Positions 19,620 through 27,287 of a stretch of 48,657 bases of DNA are shown here, one piece after another. The stretch comes from Terriglobia bacterium (lineage in GTDB: Bacteria; Acidobacteriota; Terriglobia; Terriglobales; Acidobacteriaceae). The stretch is taken from positions 1-48,657 of the forward strand of contig JAIQFO010000037.1 of NCBI GenBank assembly GCA_020073215.1, given 5' to 3'. Position 1 is the stretch's first letter; each line of letters begins with the position of its first letter. The translations under genes and the position numbers were made by a program. Below the pieces are notes generated by a model. That model did no database searches. It saw only the letters and a list, made by a program, of their open reading frames with translations, and was not told the origin of the DNA.

Positions 19620-22592
19620 CTAGGCGAGCTCTTCTAGCAATGCTGCGGCTTCCCTGAGATCTGCCGTATCAAAGCCCTCGGTGAACCAGCCGTAAATCTC
19701 GCCTAGCAGCGATCGTGCCTCGGTTTGCCTGCCCTGTTTCTGCCAGAGGCGCACCAGACTCGTACAGGCGCGCAACTCAAGGGACTTCGCCGCTTGCTCT
19801 CGCGCAATCTCGACCGCCTTCTGAAAGCAGGACTCGGCTTCTGCCGATTTGTCCTGCATCTTCAAAAGCTCGCCCTTCAGCCGCCAAAGTTCGGCGTCAT
19901 AGAAATTGTCTCCATTCCGGCTCGATGCAGCGAGGCCGTCCTCGACGGCCTGCAATGCCTCTTCCGTGCGGCCTGCATGCCATAACGTTTCAGCCGAGAT
20001 GGCCTGCATTTGCGGACGGGCACCTTCAGCCCCAATCGAAAGTTGGGCTTCCAGCCCAGCGCGAATGTGCGAGATTCCTTCTTCAGTCTTTCCCAGTTCG
20101 GCGACCGCCCACCCGTAAGGGCACTCCACCCAGGCGCGCTCCAGCAGGATCCCGTGCTCGTCGCAGAGGGCGATGCATGCCTCTCCAATTTCCCTGGCCT
20201 TCTCAGGCTGCCGGAGATTCTGATAGTGCCATGCCGCGGAACGCTGGGAAAATGCGAGAGTCACCGGAATCGCTACTGCGCGCGCACGAGTCAGGGTCTC
20301 TTCGATTTTCTGGCGCGCCTGATCGGGAAAACCTAGCAGCCAAAGCACCCGGACCAGATCACTTTCCGCTTGGATGCCAGGATCGAGCCTGTACAACTGT
20401 ACGTAACGGCCCTGCTGTTTGAAATCATAGTGTCTGGATGTTTCTTCGAACTGTTCACGGGCTGCGATGAGCTCGCCCTGGAGCTCCAACGTAATGGCCA
20501 AGGTCGCATGAGCTACAAGGAGCGAAGCGGAGTCATTTACGTTGTGCGAAATGCTCAAAAGGTGCTCTGCAGTTTCTCGAGCGAACTTCATGTCTCCTTT
20601 GCAAAGGTAGTAAGTCCAAAGACCGAATATGACGAGAAGCAGTGAAGCGGTATCGCCCAGGGCCTCGCAGAGCTCTCGCGCCCGGGCCATGTTGGCTCCA
20701 GTTTCAGGCGAGGCGTAGCCTTGCGTACACAGAAAAGAGAAGGCCAGCGTAAGTTGAAGATCAAGTTCCTTTCTAGTGCGCTCTGGCGACTCGGGAATCT
20801 TATTGAGCAACGCGAGGCCATGACGCGCGAGCGCGATTGCTTCCTGATTGGCAAAGATCCGCTGAGCATTTTGGGCCGCCAACAGAAAGTAGTCGGCGGC
20901 GCGATCCGGATTCCGCGCTGTTTCATAAAGGAAAGCCAGCTGTGACGCGATAGTAGAGCTCCGATCACCGTAGAGGGATTCGAGCCCGTGCGCCAAAGCC
21001 ATGCTAAGTGCAACTCGCCGGGTCGGCGTCAGACGTGCATAGAGCGCGTTTTGATAGAGCACGTGCACGAAGCGATATCGCACCGTCGGCGTGCTGCCGG
21101 AAAGTTCATCCTCGCCCACGCGCTTCGCAAACGCATGCACGCGCTCCAGCCGATCTAAGGTTTCCTCGATCTCCACGCTGGCGCCTTCGAGGACTGGCGC
21201 CAACGCGGCGGAATCGAATTCGTACCCTTGGACCGCGGCCGCAGTAAGCACTTCCCGGTCGCGATCACTGAGCTGGTCGATCTTTCTCTCAATTACGCCA
21301 TTTACTGACTGCGGGATATTGCGGCTTAGGTCGGGCAGCGACTGCGCGAGATGCCAGCTTGCGTCGCCGTTCTTCTTGACAATGACCTTGCAATCGCGAA
21401 GATAGCGTAGCAGGTCCACCATGAATAGGGGATTGCCTTCAGTTGTGGAATGGATCAGCCCTGCGAATTCCCGCGGAAAACAGTTCCCCAGGAACTCCAA
21501 TCCGATGTACCGCTCAACGTCTGCTGGTGAAAGAAACTCCACTTCAATCTCGCGACAGAGGGCGCGTCCCTGAAGGTCGCGTTTTACTCCAATAAAAGGA
21601 TGCTTCAAAAGGAGCAACTCAGTTGGCCGATACGTCACGATTACCAGAATTCTCGTGCCGTCGAACTTGGTCCCCAAGTGCGCAAGGAGATCTATCGTGG
21701 AAGGATCGGTCCAGTGTACGTCGTCGAAAAATAAGACGAGCGGATTCTGACTTGTGATTTCACAAAGAAACGTGGCCAGTTCGCGCTTGACCTTCTCTTG
21801 CGTTGTAGCCCGCGCGTGAGCCTGCAACGCCAAAAGTGGAAACAGCTGTGCGTACCAACTCGGAGCAAGGTCCCTCAACGTGCCGGCCAGTTGGCCATCG
21901 CCGCGAAGCAGGCTGTCGAGAGCTTCCAGGAAGGGCAGATAAGCTTCCTCGCCTGCCAGACGCTGGGAGCACCGTCCGATCGCCAGATCGAAACTCTTGC
22001 CGTCGGCTTGGAGGCTGCAGAGAAAATCCTGCACCAGTGTTGTCTTGCCAATGCCCGGCTCGCCCGCAACGCACACCAAAAGTCCGCTGCCAGTTGCCGC
22101 GGATTCGAAAGCCAAGGCGAGCGCCACTCGCTCTTTTTCGCGACCCACCGAGTGGCGTTGGGCGGGCCGAAGAATTGGAATAGCACGGAAGGCGCGTGGT
22201 GAGGGGGCTTCCAGCGCCGGCTCGATCACCTTAGTAAACCTGTAGCCGCGCCGTCCCACTGTCTTGACAAACTGCGGCTCCTCTGAGGGGTCGCCCAGTG
22301 CCTCTCGGAGTTTGGCGATGGCCACATTGATGCTGTGGTCGAAATCAACAAATGTATCGCCGGGCCAAAGCTCCTCGCGCAACTCCTCGCGCGTCACCAC
22401 CTCGCCTGCGCGCCCCAGCAGGATCGTCAAAATCTTAAACGGTTGCTCTTGCAACTTAATCTGGGCGCCGTCCCTGTACAGCTCCCCTGAGCGCGGGTCG
22501 GCCACAAAACCGCCGAAACGGACAGCCTGGGATAATCGATTAGAAGGTGACACGGGGACCTTCCGCAGAACTTGGCACGAGCCTATCGCCAA
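19620..22592 (-). CDS. Winged-helix / STAND-like ATPase / TPR regulator, copy 1
   Basis: 990 residues in three parts. Residues 23-122 are an OmpR/ToxR-type winged helix (FKILTILLGRAGEVVTREEL, DFDHSINVAIAKLREALG, VGRRGYRF). Residues 145-430 form a P-loop NTPase: GEPGIGKTT (177-185) and Walker B VLFFDDVHWTDPST, then a sensor-like NPLFMVDLLRYL. The rest to the C-terminus is helical TPR-like repeats (AADYFLLAAQNAQRIFANQE, AESCFQKAVEIAREQAAKSL). This is the plan of cytoplasmic STAND-type one-component regulators that couple ligand or partner sensing to promoter binding. A GTG ending at 22553 with GGAAGG upstream is an alternative start. It is divergent from a secreted YVTN propeller gene 250 bp away, its likely target. 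A paralogue lies at 27288. Confidence 0.88.
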   Translation of the reverse strand: MAIGSCQVLRKVPVSPSNRLSQAVRFGGFVADPRSGELYRDGAQIKLQEQPFKILTILLGRAGEVVTREELREELWPGDTFVDFDHSINVAIAKLREALGDPSEEPQFVKTVGRRGYRFTKVIEPALEAPSPRAFRAIPILRPAQRHSVGREKERVALALAFESAATGSGLLVCVAGEPGIGKTTLVQDFLCSLQADGKSFDLAIGRCSQRLAGEEAYLPFLEALDSLLRGDGQLAGTLRDLAPSWYAQLFPLLALQAHARATTQEKVKRELATFLCEITSQNPLVLFFDDVHWTDPSTIDLLAHLGTKFDGTRILVIVTYRPTELLLLKHPFIGVKRDLQGRALCREIEVEFLSPADVERYIGLEFLGNCFPREFAGLIHSTTEGNPLFMVDLLRYLRDCKVIVKKNGDASWHLAQSLPDLSRNIPQSVNGVIERKIDQLSDRDREVLTAAAVQGYEFDSAALAPVLEGASVEIEETLDRLERVHAFAKRVGEDELSGSTPTVRYRFVHVLYQNALYARLTPTRRVALSMALAHGLESLYGDRSSTIASQLAFLYETARNPDRAADYFLLAAQNAQRIFANQEAIALARHGLALLNKIPESPERTRKELDLQLTLAFSFLCTQGYASPETGANMARARELCEALGDTASLLLVIFGLWTYYLCKGDMKFARETAEHLLSISHNVNDSASLLVAHATLAITLELQGELIAAREQFEETSRHYDFKQQGRYVQLYRLDPGIQAESDLVRVLWLLGFPDQARQKIEETLTRARAVAIPVTLAFSQRSAAWHYQNLRQPEKAREIGEACIALCDEHGILLERAWVECPYGWAVAELGKTEEGISHIRAGLEAQLSIGAEGARPQMQAISAETLWHAGRTEEALQAVEDGLAASSRNGDNFYDAELWRLKGELLKMQDKSAEAESCFQKAVEIAREQAAKSLELRACTSLVRLWQKQGRQTEARSLLGEIYGWFTEGFDTADLREAAALLEELA

Positions 22593-22841
22593 ACCGATAA
22601 CCGGTCAAGCATCAGTCAGATACAGCCGGGTGCGGGTTTGCTCTTGTGCCTTGCCGGGCGATGTGTGCACAAAACAGATGACTCAGAATTGACCCGCTGT
22701 GAATTGATTCCCCAACAGAAGAGGCTCACAGTTTGCGGAAGATTGGCGCTCAGCGCCGGATTCGAGCGGGTTCCAAGGCGAACTGTGCACGCCATTTGGG
22801 GATTTACGCAAACACCCATTCTGAGAGGAGATCAGATATGT

Positions 22842-23909
22842 ATGCGACCCCAAGTGAATCCTTACGTGAAAGGGTGCCGGGCTATGAAAACCATCTTGAA
22901 GCTCGGAAGAAGCGGTTCAGTCACATCTTCGATTAGCGAAGCGCTTGTCTCCGTGACTCTCGTGGTTGGCCTTTTCGGATGCGGCGGCGGCTCATCCACT
23001 TCGTCTCCGCCGCCCCCTCCGCCGAAATCTCCCGTCGCCTATGTGGCCAATGAGGGATCGAGCAGCGTCTCGGTGATTAACACCGCCACCAACACCGTCG
23101 TGACCACCGTGCCGGTGGGCAGCAGCCCGTTCGGCGTCGCCCTAGCCCCCAATGGCAGCCACGCCTACGTGACCAACGAGGATTCGAATAACGTCTCAGT
23201 GATTGACACTGCCACCAATACCGTCGTGGCCACCGTGTTGGTGGGCAGCGGCCCATTGGGCATCGCCATCACACCCGATGGTAGCCACGCCTATGCGGCC
23301 AATCGCTTTTCTTCGAGTATCTCGGTCATTGACACCACCACCAACACCGTTGTGGCGACCGTAGACCTGCCGGCCGGCAGCAGCGGCCCGTTCTTCGTTG
23401 CCATCACCCCGGATGGCAGCCATGCCTACGTGACCAACGTGGTTTCGAACAACGTTTCGGTGATTGATACCGCTACCAAAACCATTGTGGACACCGTAAC
23501 GGTCGGCACTAACCCGTTCGGCGTCGCCATCACACCCGATGGCAGCCACGCCTACGTGGCCAATGACGGCGGGAGTGTCGTCTCGGTGATTGACACTGCC
23601 ACCAACACCGTCGTGGCCACCGTGCCGGTGGGCGCTAACCCGGACGGCGTTGCCATCACTCCCGATGGTAGCCACGCCTACGTGACCGATAACGGCTTGA
23701 ATGTCGTGTCGGTGATCGCCACCGCCACCAATACCGTCGTGGGTGCCGTGGGGGTCGGTTCCTCCCCGTTCGGGATCGCGTTCAGCCCGAACGGCAGCCA
23801 CGCCTATGTGACCGATTCAAACGGTATTTCTGTGATTGACACCGCCACCAACACGGTTGTTTCGACGGTGGCGGTCGGCAGCAACCCACGCGGCCTCGCC
23901 ATTCACTAA
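22842..23909 (+). CDS. Seven-bladed YVTN beta-propeller lipoprotein
   Basis: From ATG 22842 (AGGAG 11 bases upstream) the protein is 355 residues; ATG 22884 (MKTILKLGRS) is the alternative. A signal peptide ends in a lipobox (LVVGLFGCGGG), followed by a Pro-rich linker. The body consists of seven near-identical 40-45-residue units of the type SHAYVTN...VSVIDTATNTVV, ATVPVGSxPFGVAITPDG, making a closed seven-bladed YVTN propeller. Such proteins act outside the inner membrane as binding scaffolds, often in surface layers or adhesion. It is the first gene facing regulator 1. A competing 33-residue frame starts at ATG 22838 with better RBS spacing and overlaps the start, perhaps as a leader. Confidence 0.85.
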   Translation: MRPQVNPYVKGCRAMKTILKLGRSGSVTSSISEALVSVTLVVGLFGCGGGSSTSSPPPPPPKSPVAYVANEGSSSVSVINTATNTVVTTVPVGSSPFGVALAPNGSHAYVTNEDSNNVSVIDTATNTVVATVLVGSGPLGIAITPDGSHAYAANRFSSSISVIDTTTNTVVATVDLPAGSSGPFFVAITPDGSHAYVTNVVSNNVSVIDTATKTIVDTVTVGTNPFGVAITPDGSHAYVANDGGSVVSVIDTATNTVVATVPVGANPDGVAITPDGSHAYVTDNGLNVVSVIATATNTVVGAVGVGSSPFGIAFSPNGSHAYVTDSNGISVIDTATNTVVSTVAVGSNPRGLAIH

Positions 23910-24344
23910 GACAAAGGGGGGTGGAGTGGGCTTCTCAGGAGCAGATGCTGCTATGAAAACGAAGTCTTCAAGCAATAGCGTGACCGTGATCTTGATGGTG
24001 TAAGCGGGAGACGCGATAAGAGGACACATTCGACAGACCTTTACCAGACGAGGCATTCTATGAAAAGGAAGATTACCGCGTTGCTGGCGACTGTTGCCGC
24101 AGTAGCTATCTTGACGTTCCCTCCCGACAGTAGCGCAACTCACTCGGGTCGATTTCCTACAGTCAGGAGCGGGTCCCGCAGAACAATAAGCGCGCCACGT
24201 CATCCTCGGCCTCAGACCAGTTGTAAGAAATCGTGGAAGTGCTGGCCTTAAGTGTAAGAAAGCATTCCGGGTGGCCCCGTCTCACGGTTTTCGAGAGATG
24301 GGCGTTGGGCGCGCGGAATGAAGAAGTGATTGGTGGAGGAAGAA
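23910..24344. other. Spacer with a short signal-peptide open frame
   Basis: 435 bp between the two propeller genes. The only gene candidate is the short frame at 24060. TAGCGTGACCGTGATCTTG near 23977 resembles TAGCGTGAAGGTGATCTTG near 19511, meaning unclear. Confidence 0.35.
24060..24251 (+). CDS. Small secreted peptide, possibly a truncated gene
   Basis: 63 residues from ATG 24060. The N-terminus is a textbook signal peptide (MKRKITALLATVAAVAILTF then PPDSSATHSG). The remainder (RSGSRRTISAPRHPRPQTSC) is basic and low in structure, typical of reading past the true protein into non-coding sequence. I infer a truncated exported protein; no family is recognisable. Confidence 0.35.
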   Translation: MKRKITALLATVAAVAILTFPPDSSATHSGRFPTVRSGSRRTISAPRHPRPQTSCKKSWKCWP

Positions 24345-25805
24345 ATGCGACCACACTGGAAACTTTACCTGTGCGCGTTCGTTTTAGCATCGGGCCTGTC
24401 GGTGTTACCAGCGGCCGCACAAGACCTTGGTCCGCTCGTTGAACTCTCACGGCCAAATGCTGTGGGGAGCTGCAACACGGGGTTCAACGCGTTCGGAACC
24501 TTTCCAACAGACGACGCTATAGAACCTTTCGTGGCGGTGAACCCGGCTCATCCCAACAACTTCGTCGCAACGTGGATGCAAGGCCCCGCCCAGGACGTCA
24601 TCGGGGCCGCCTCATTCGACGGAGGCCAGAGCTGGCAGCAAGTTCCTCTCCCGCTGACGGTCTGCACCGGCGGGACATACCTAGGAAGCGGGGACCCGTG
24701 GCTTTCATTCGCGCCCAACGGCGATCTCTATGCCATCAATTTGGGATTGCCAAAGAATTCCCCCACGCCTCGCGTGGTCCTGGTGAATAAGTCCAGTGAC
24801 GGCGGTCTGCACTGGTCGGCGGCGGCAGCGATTCCAGGATCAGATACCTTGGACGCACCTCCCGATCGGACCTCCATTACGGCAGATCCAACAAACGCAA
24901 TGTTGGTCTATGCGATCTGGGACGGATTTCCTTCCCCGCACAGCGGGTCAGGTATGTTTTCACGCTCGATCAACGGTGGTCTCACATGGGAGCCAGCACG
25001 CGCCATCGTCCAGACCGGTTCGCAACGCTATGTTTTCGCCAGCCGGATTCTCGTGCTGCCAAACGGTACGCTCGTGGATCTTTACGATTTCCAGGTACAA
25101 CAGCCTAACGCCCCACCAACGTTCACCAACGTGCAAGTGTTACGCTCCACCGATCAAGGCCAAACCTGGTCAGCCCCGATCAACGCCGTCACGATGACGC
25201 CGCTTTTCCTGCCCAAGGTGGGCAATGACGATTTGCTGCTAGTCGACCCGGATACGGGCCAGGTCGTGCGCGATGCCACGAACCCTCAATTCGGAGTAGA
25301 CAGTAAGAATGGCAACCTTTATGCGGTCTGGGAGGATGGTCGCTTTTCCAATTTCCAGTACAACGAAATTGCCTTCTCGATGTCCGCCGATGGTGGCTTC
25401 ACTTGGTCCGCGCCCATTCGTGTGAATCAGACTCCAACGAACATACCGCCGTTGGACAGGCAGGCATTCTTTCCTTCGATTGCTGTAGCGGCCAACGGGA
25501 CCATGGGCGTCTCCTATTACGATTTTCGCTTCAACGACCCGAGCGCCGGCCTGCCAACGGACCGCTGGCTGGCGCAGTGTTCTCCCTCATCCAACGTTCC
25601 CGCAGCCAATCCTGCATGCTGGAACAACGAGGTTCGTCTCACCGACAGCTCGTTCAACATGGAAGCTGTGGTTCCTTACTTTTTTGGGATCTTTCTCGGA
25701 GACTACTTCGGGTTGTCTGCATCTGGCGATGGTTTCGTGAACACTTTTACTGCGGTCGACAGTCAGAGCATCACCAGCATCTTCGCCCGGCGGGTCGGAC
25801 CCTAA
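24345..25805 (+). CDS. Secreted Asp-box (BNR/sialidase-like) propeller, copy 1
   Basis: ATG 24345 with GGAGGA five bases upstream gives 486 residues. The signal peptide is MRPHWKLYLCAFVLASGLSV ending LPAAAQ. Five Asp-box motifs (SxDxGxxW) recur at SFDGGQSW, SSDGGLHW, SINGGLTW, STDQGQTW and SADGGFTW, the hairpin signature of sialidase-fold six-bladed propellers. The catalytic Arg triad and Glu/Tyr of true sialidases are not evident, so glycosidase activity is unproven. Internal repeats such as NLYAVWEDGRFSNFQ and GVSYYDFRFNDPS are shared almost exactly with copy 2. It ends 28 bp from the convergent beta-lactamase-fold gene. It is the last gene of module 1 facing regulator 1. Confidence 0.87.
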   Translation: MRPHWKLYLCAFVLASGLSVLPAAAQDLGPLVELSRPNAVGSCNTGFNAFGTFPTDDAIEPFVAVNPAHPNNFVATWMQGPAQDVIGAASFDGGQSWQQVPLPLTVCTGGTYLGSGDPWLSFAPNGDLYAINLGLPKNSPTPRVVLVNKSSDGGLHWSAAAAIPGSDTLDAPPDRTSITADPTNAMLVYAIWDGFPSPHSGSGMFSRSINGGLTWEPARAIVQTGSQRYVFASRILVLPNGTLVDLYDFQVQQPNAPPTFTNVQVLRSTDQGQTWSAPINAVTMTPLFLPKVGNDDLLLVDPDTGQVVRDATNPQFGVDSKNGNLYAVWEDGRFSNFQYNEIAFSMSADGGFTWSAPIRVNQTPTNIPPLDRQAFFPSIAVAANGTMGVSYYDFRFNDPSAGLPTDRWLAQCSPSSNVPAANPACWNNEVRLTDSSFNMEAVVPYFFGIFLGDYFGLSASGDGFVNTFTAVDSQSITSIFARRVGP

Positions 25806-25833
25806 TGGAGAAAGTGTACGTTCCAAAAACGCG

Positions 25834-27111
25834 TCACCGCAAAGCATAAACGGCGTGCTCAAAGTGCTCGACCACAGAGATTGCTGCATCATCACTAAAT
25901 GGAAGTATCTGCATCAGGATCACCGCGCAGGTTTTCCGGGGCGGGTCAATCCAGAAAAAGGTGTTGTAGATACCAGCCCACGCGAGAGAGCCGCCAGAGC
26001 GGCCGCCTTCGACTGGCTTGGTGTTGATTCCAAATCCCAGGCCAAACTTGTCGAGCGAACCGGGGATGCGACTGGGATCTTTGGCGAATTGGGGCATGGA
26101 GCTCCTTAGCTCCATAATGGTTAAGTCACCAATCTGGTTGCGGCTAATCTCGTCAACCGTTTCGGATCGCAGGATCCGTTTGTTGCCAAGCTTTCCCTTT
26201 CCTAGCAACATCCGCGCGAACTTTAGGTAATCGCTTGCTGTCGAGTAAAGGCCGCCGCCACCGCTGGAAAATCGTACTGGTTTGAAGGGCTGCGGCGGTG
26301 GCTCCACAAAGCTGCCATCCTCCTGGCGCTGATGAATTGCTACAACGCGCGGTTGCTTCTCTAGGGGGACATCGAAAAACGTGTCTGTCATGCCGAGCGG
26401 CTGGAAAATATGCTGATGAAAGTAATCCTCCAGAGTTTGGCCACTGACTTTCTCGATCAACTTGCCGAGCCAGTCCGTACTGATTCCATATTCCCATCGC
26501 GTTCCGGGATCAAACAGGAGTGGCGCTTTCAGGAAGGCATCGTCTCCTTGAAGTAGAGAGGGGACGGCCCCGGTAGCCGCATAACCGTGCAACTTCGCAT
26601 CGAAAAATTCGTAGGCGAATCCTGATGTGTGCGAAAGCAGTTGCCGGACCGTGGGAGCTGCGCTAGCAGGCCTGAGCCTGGCTTTTCCCGTACTGGCGTC
26701 AAATTCCTCGAGGACCTTGACCTGGGAAAGCTCCGGGAGGTAGGTCGCCGCGGGTTCGTCCAGTTTCACGCGTCCGCTCTCGACGAGCTGCATAACGGCC
26801 ACCGAGGTAATCGGTTTCGTCATCGAAGCAATGCGGAAAATCGAATCTACCGTCATCGGGATGTTTTTAATCGTATCCCGCTTTCCTGATGCACCTTCGT
26901 ATATGACGTGATCTCCTACTGCAACCATCGCCACAATACCGGGAAGGTTCTTTGAATTGACCGCCTCTCGCAGGACTTGGTCGATTGGATTGTTCGTCGG
27001 ACTGTCGGCAAACAGCGGGACAGCTACCGCTGTCGCGAGAGCTGCGATTAGGATGCCGCGACAAAAGTAAACTCCGAACTGCAGCTTGCTTTTCGTGCGG
27101 AGAGCTCGCAT
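25834..27111 (-). CDS. Serine hydrolase of the class C beta-lactamase/esterase fold
   Basis: 425 residues with an N-terminal membrane or signal helix (FCRGILIAALATAVAVPLFA). The penicillin-binding fold is identified by SxxK (SMTKP, S96/K99), the Tyr motif YGIS about residue 208, and HTSGFAYEF plus GGxLAWAGIYNTFFW near the C-terminus where KTG/HTG-like strands sit. Members include beta-lactamases, D-aminopeptidases, esterases and transesterases. The YGIS instead of YAN and the lack of KTG favour an esterase or peptidase over a true beta-lactamase. It is exported. It lies between the two regulator/propeller modules and is convergent with copy 1 of the Asp-box gene. Confidence 0.9.
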   Translation of the reverse strand: MRALRTKSKLQFGVYFCRGILIAALATAVAVPLFADSPTNNPIDQVLREAVNSKNLPGIVAMVAVGDHVIYEGASGKRDTIKNIPMTVDSIFRIASMTKPITSVAVMQLVESGRVKLDEPAATYLPELSQVKVLEEFDASTGKARLRPASAAPTVRQLLSHTSGFAYEFFDAKLHGYAATGAVPSLLQGDDAFLKAPLLFDPGTRWEYGISTDWLGKLIEKVSGQTLEDYFHQHIFQPLGMTDTFFDVPLEKQPRVVAIHQRQEDGSFVEPPPQPFKPVRFSSGGGGLYSTASDYLKFARMLLGKGKLGNKRILRSETVDEISRNQIGDLTIMELRSSMPQFAKDPSRIPGSLDKFGLGFGINTKPVEGGRSGGSLAWAGIYNTFFWIDPPRKTCAVILMQILPFSDDAAISVVEHFEHAVYALR

Positions 27112-27287
27112 GCTGATTAGCCTCGACAGACTTCTTCGCGTGCGCAGTATATCCCAAGCCTGTTGCAGAGGCCATGTTTGCGGTAGACCGAGTCACGAGG
27201 TTCCCGCCATCTGGCTCTAAAGGAGTTGCCGACTATTCGGGAGTCATGGCGCGACTCACGCACAGGAGGGCTTCTGGAGAATATTGT

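Noticed and set aside
23196..23801. Minus-strand frame with repeated Gly/His-rich units
   Set aside because: It mirrors the YVTN repeats of the plus-strand propeller; the periodicity comes from the real gene.
23030..23900. Periodic DNA repeats of about 126 bp resembling an array
   Set aside because: They are in-frame propeller blade repeats, not CRISPR: no short spacers, no palindromic direct repeats. No CRISPR array was found anywhere in the window.
25834..27111. Calling the serine hydrolase an antibiotic-resistance beta-lactamase
   Set aside because: The Tyr motif is YGIS and no KTG is visible; many housekeeping esterases and peptidases share the fold.
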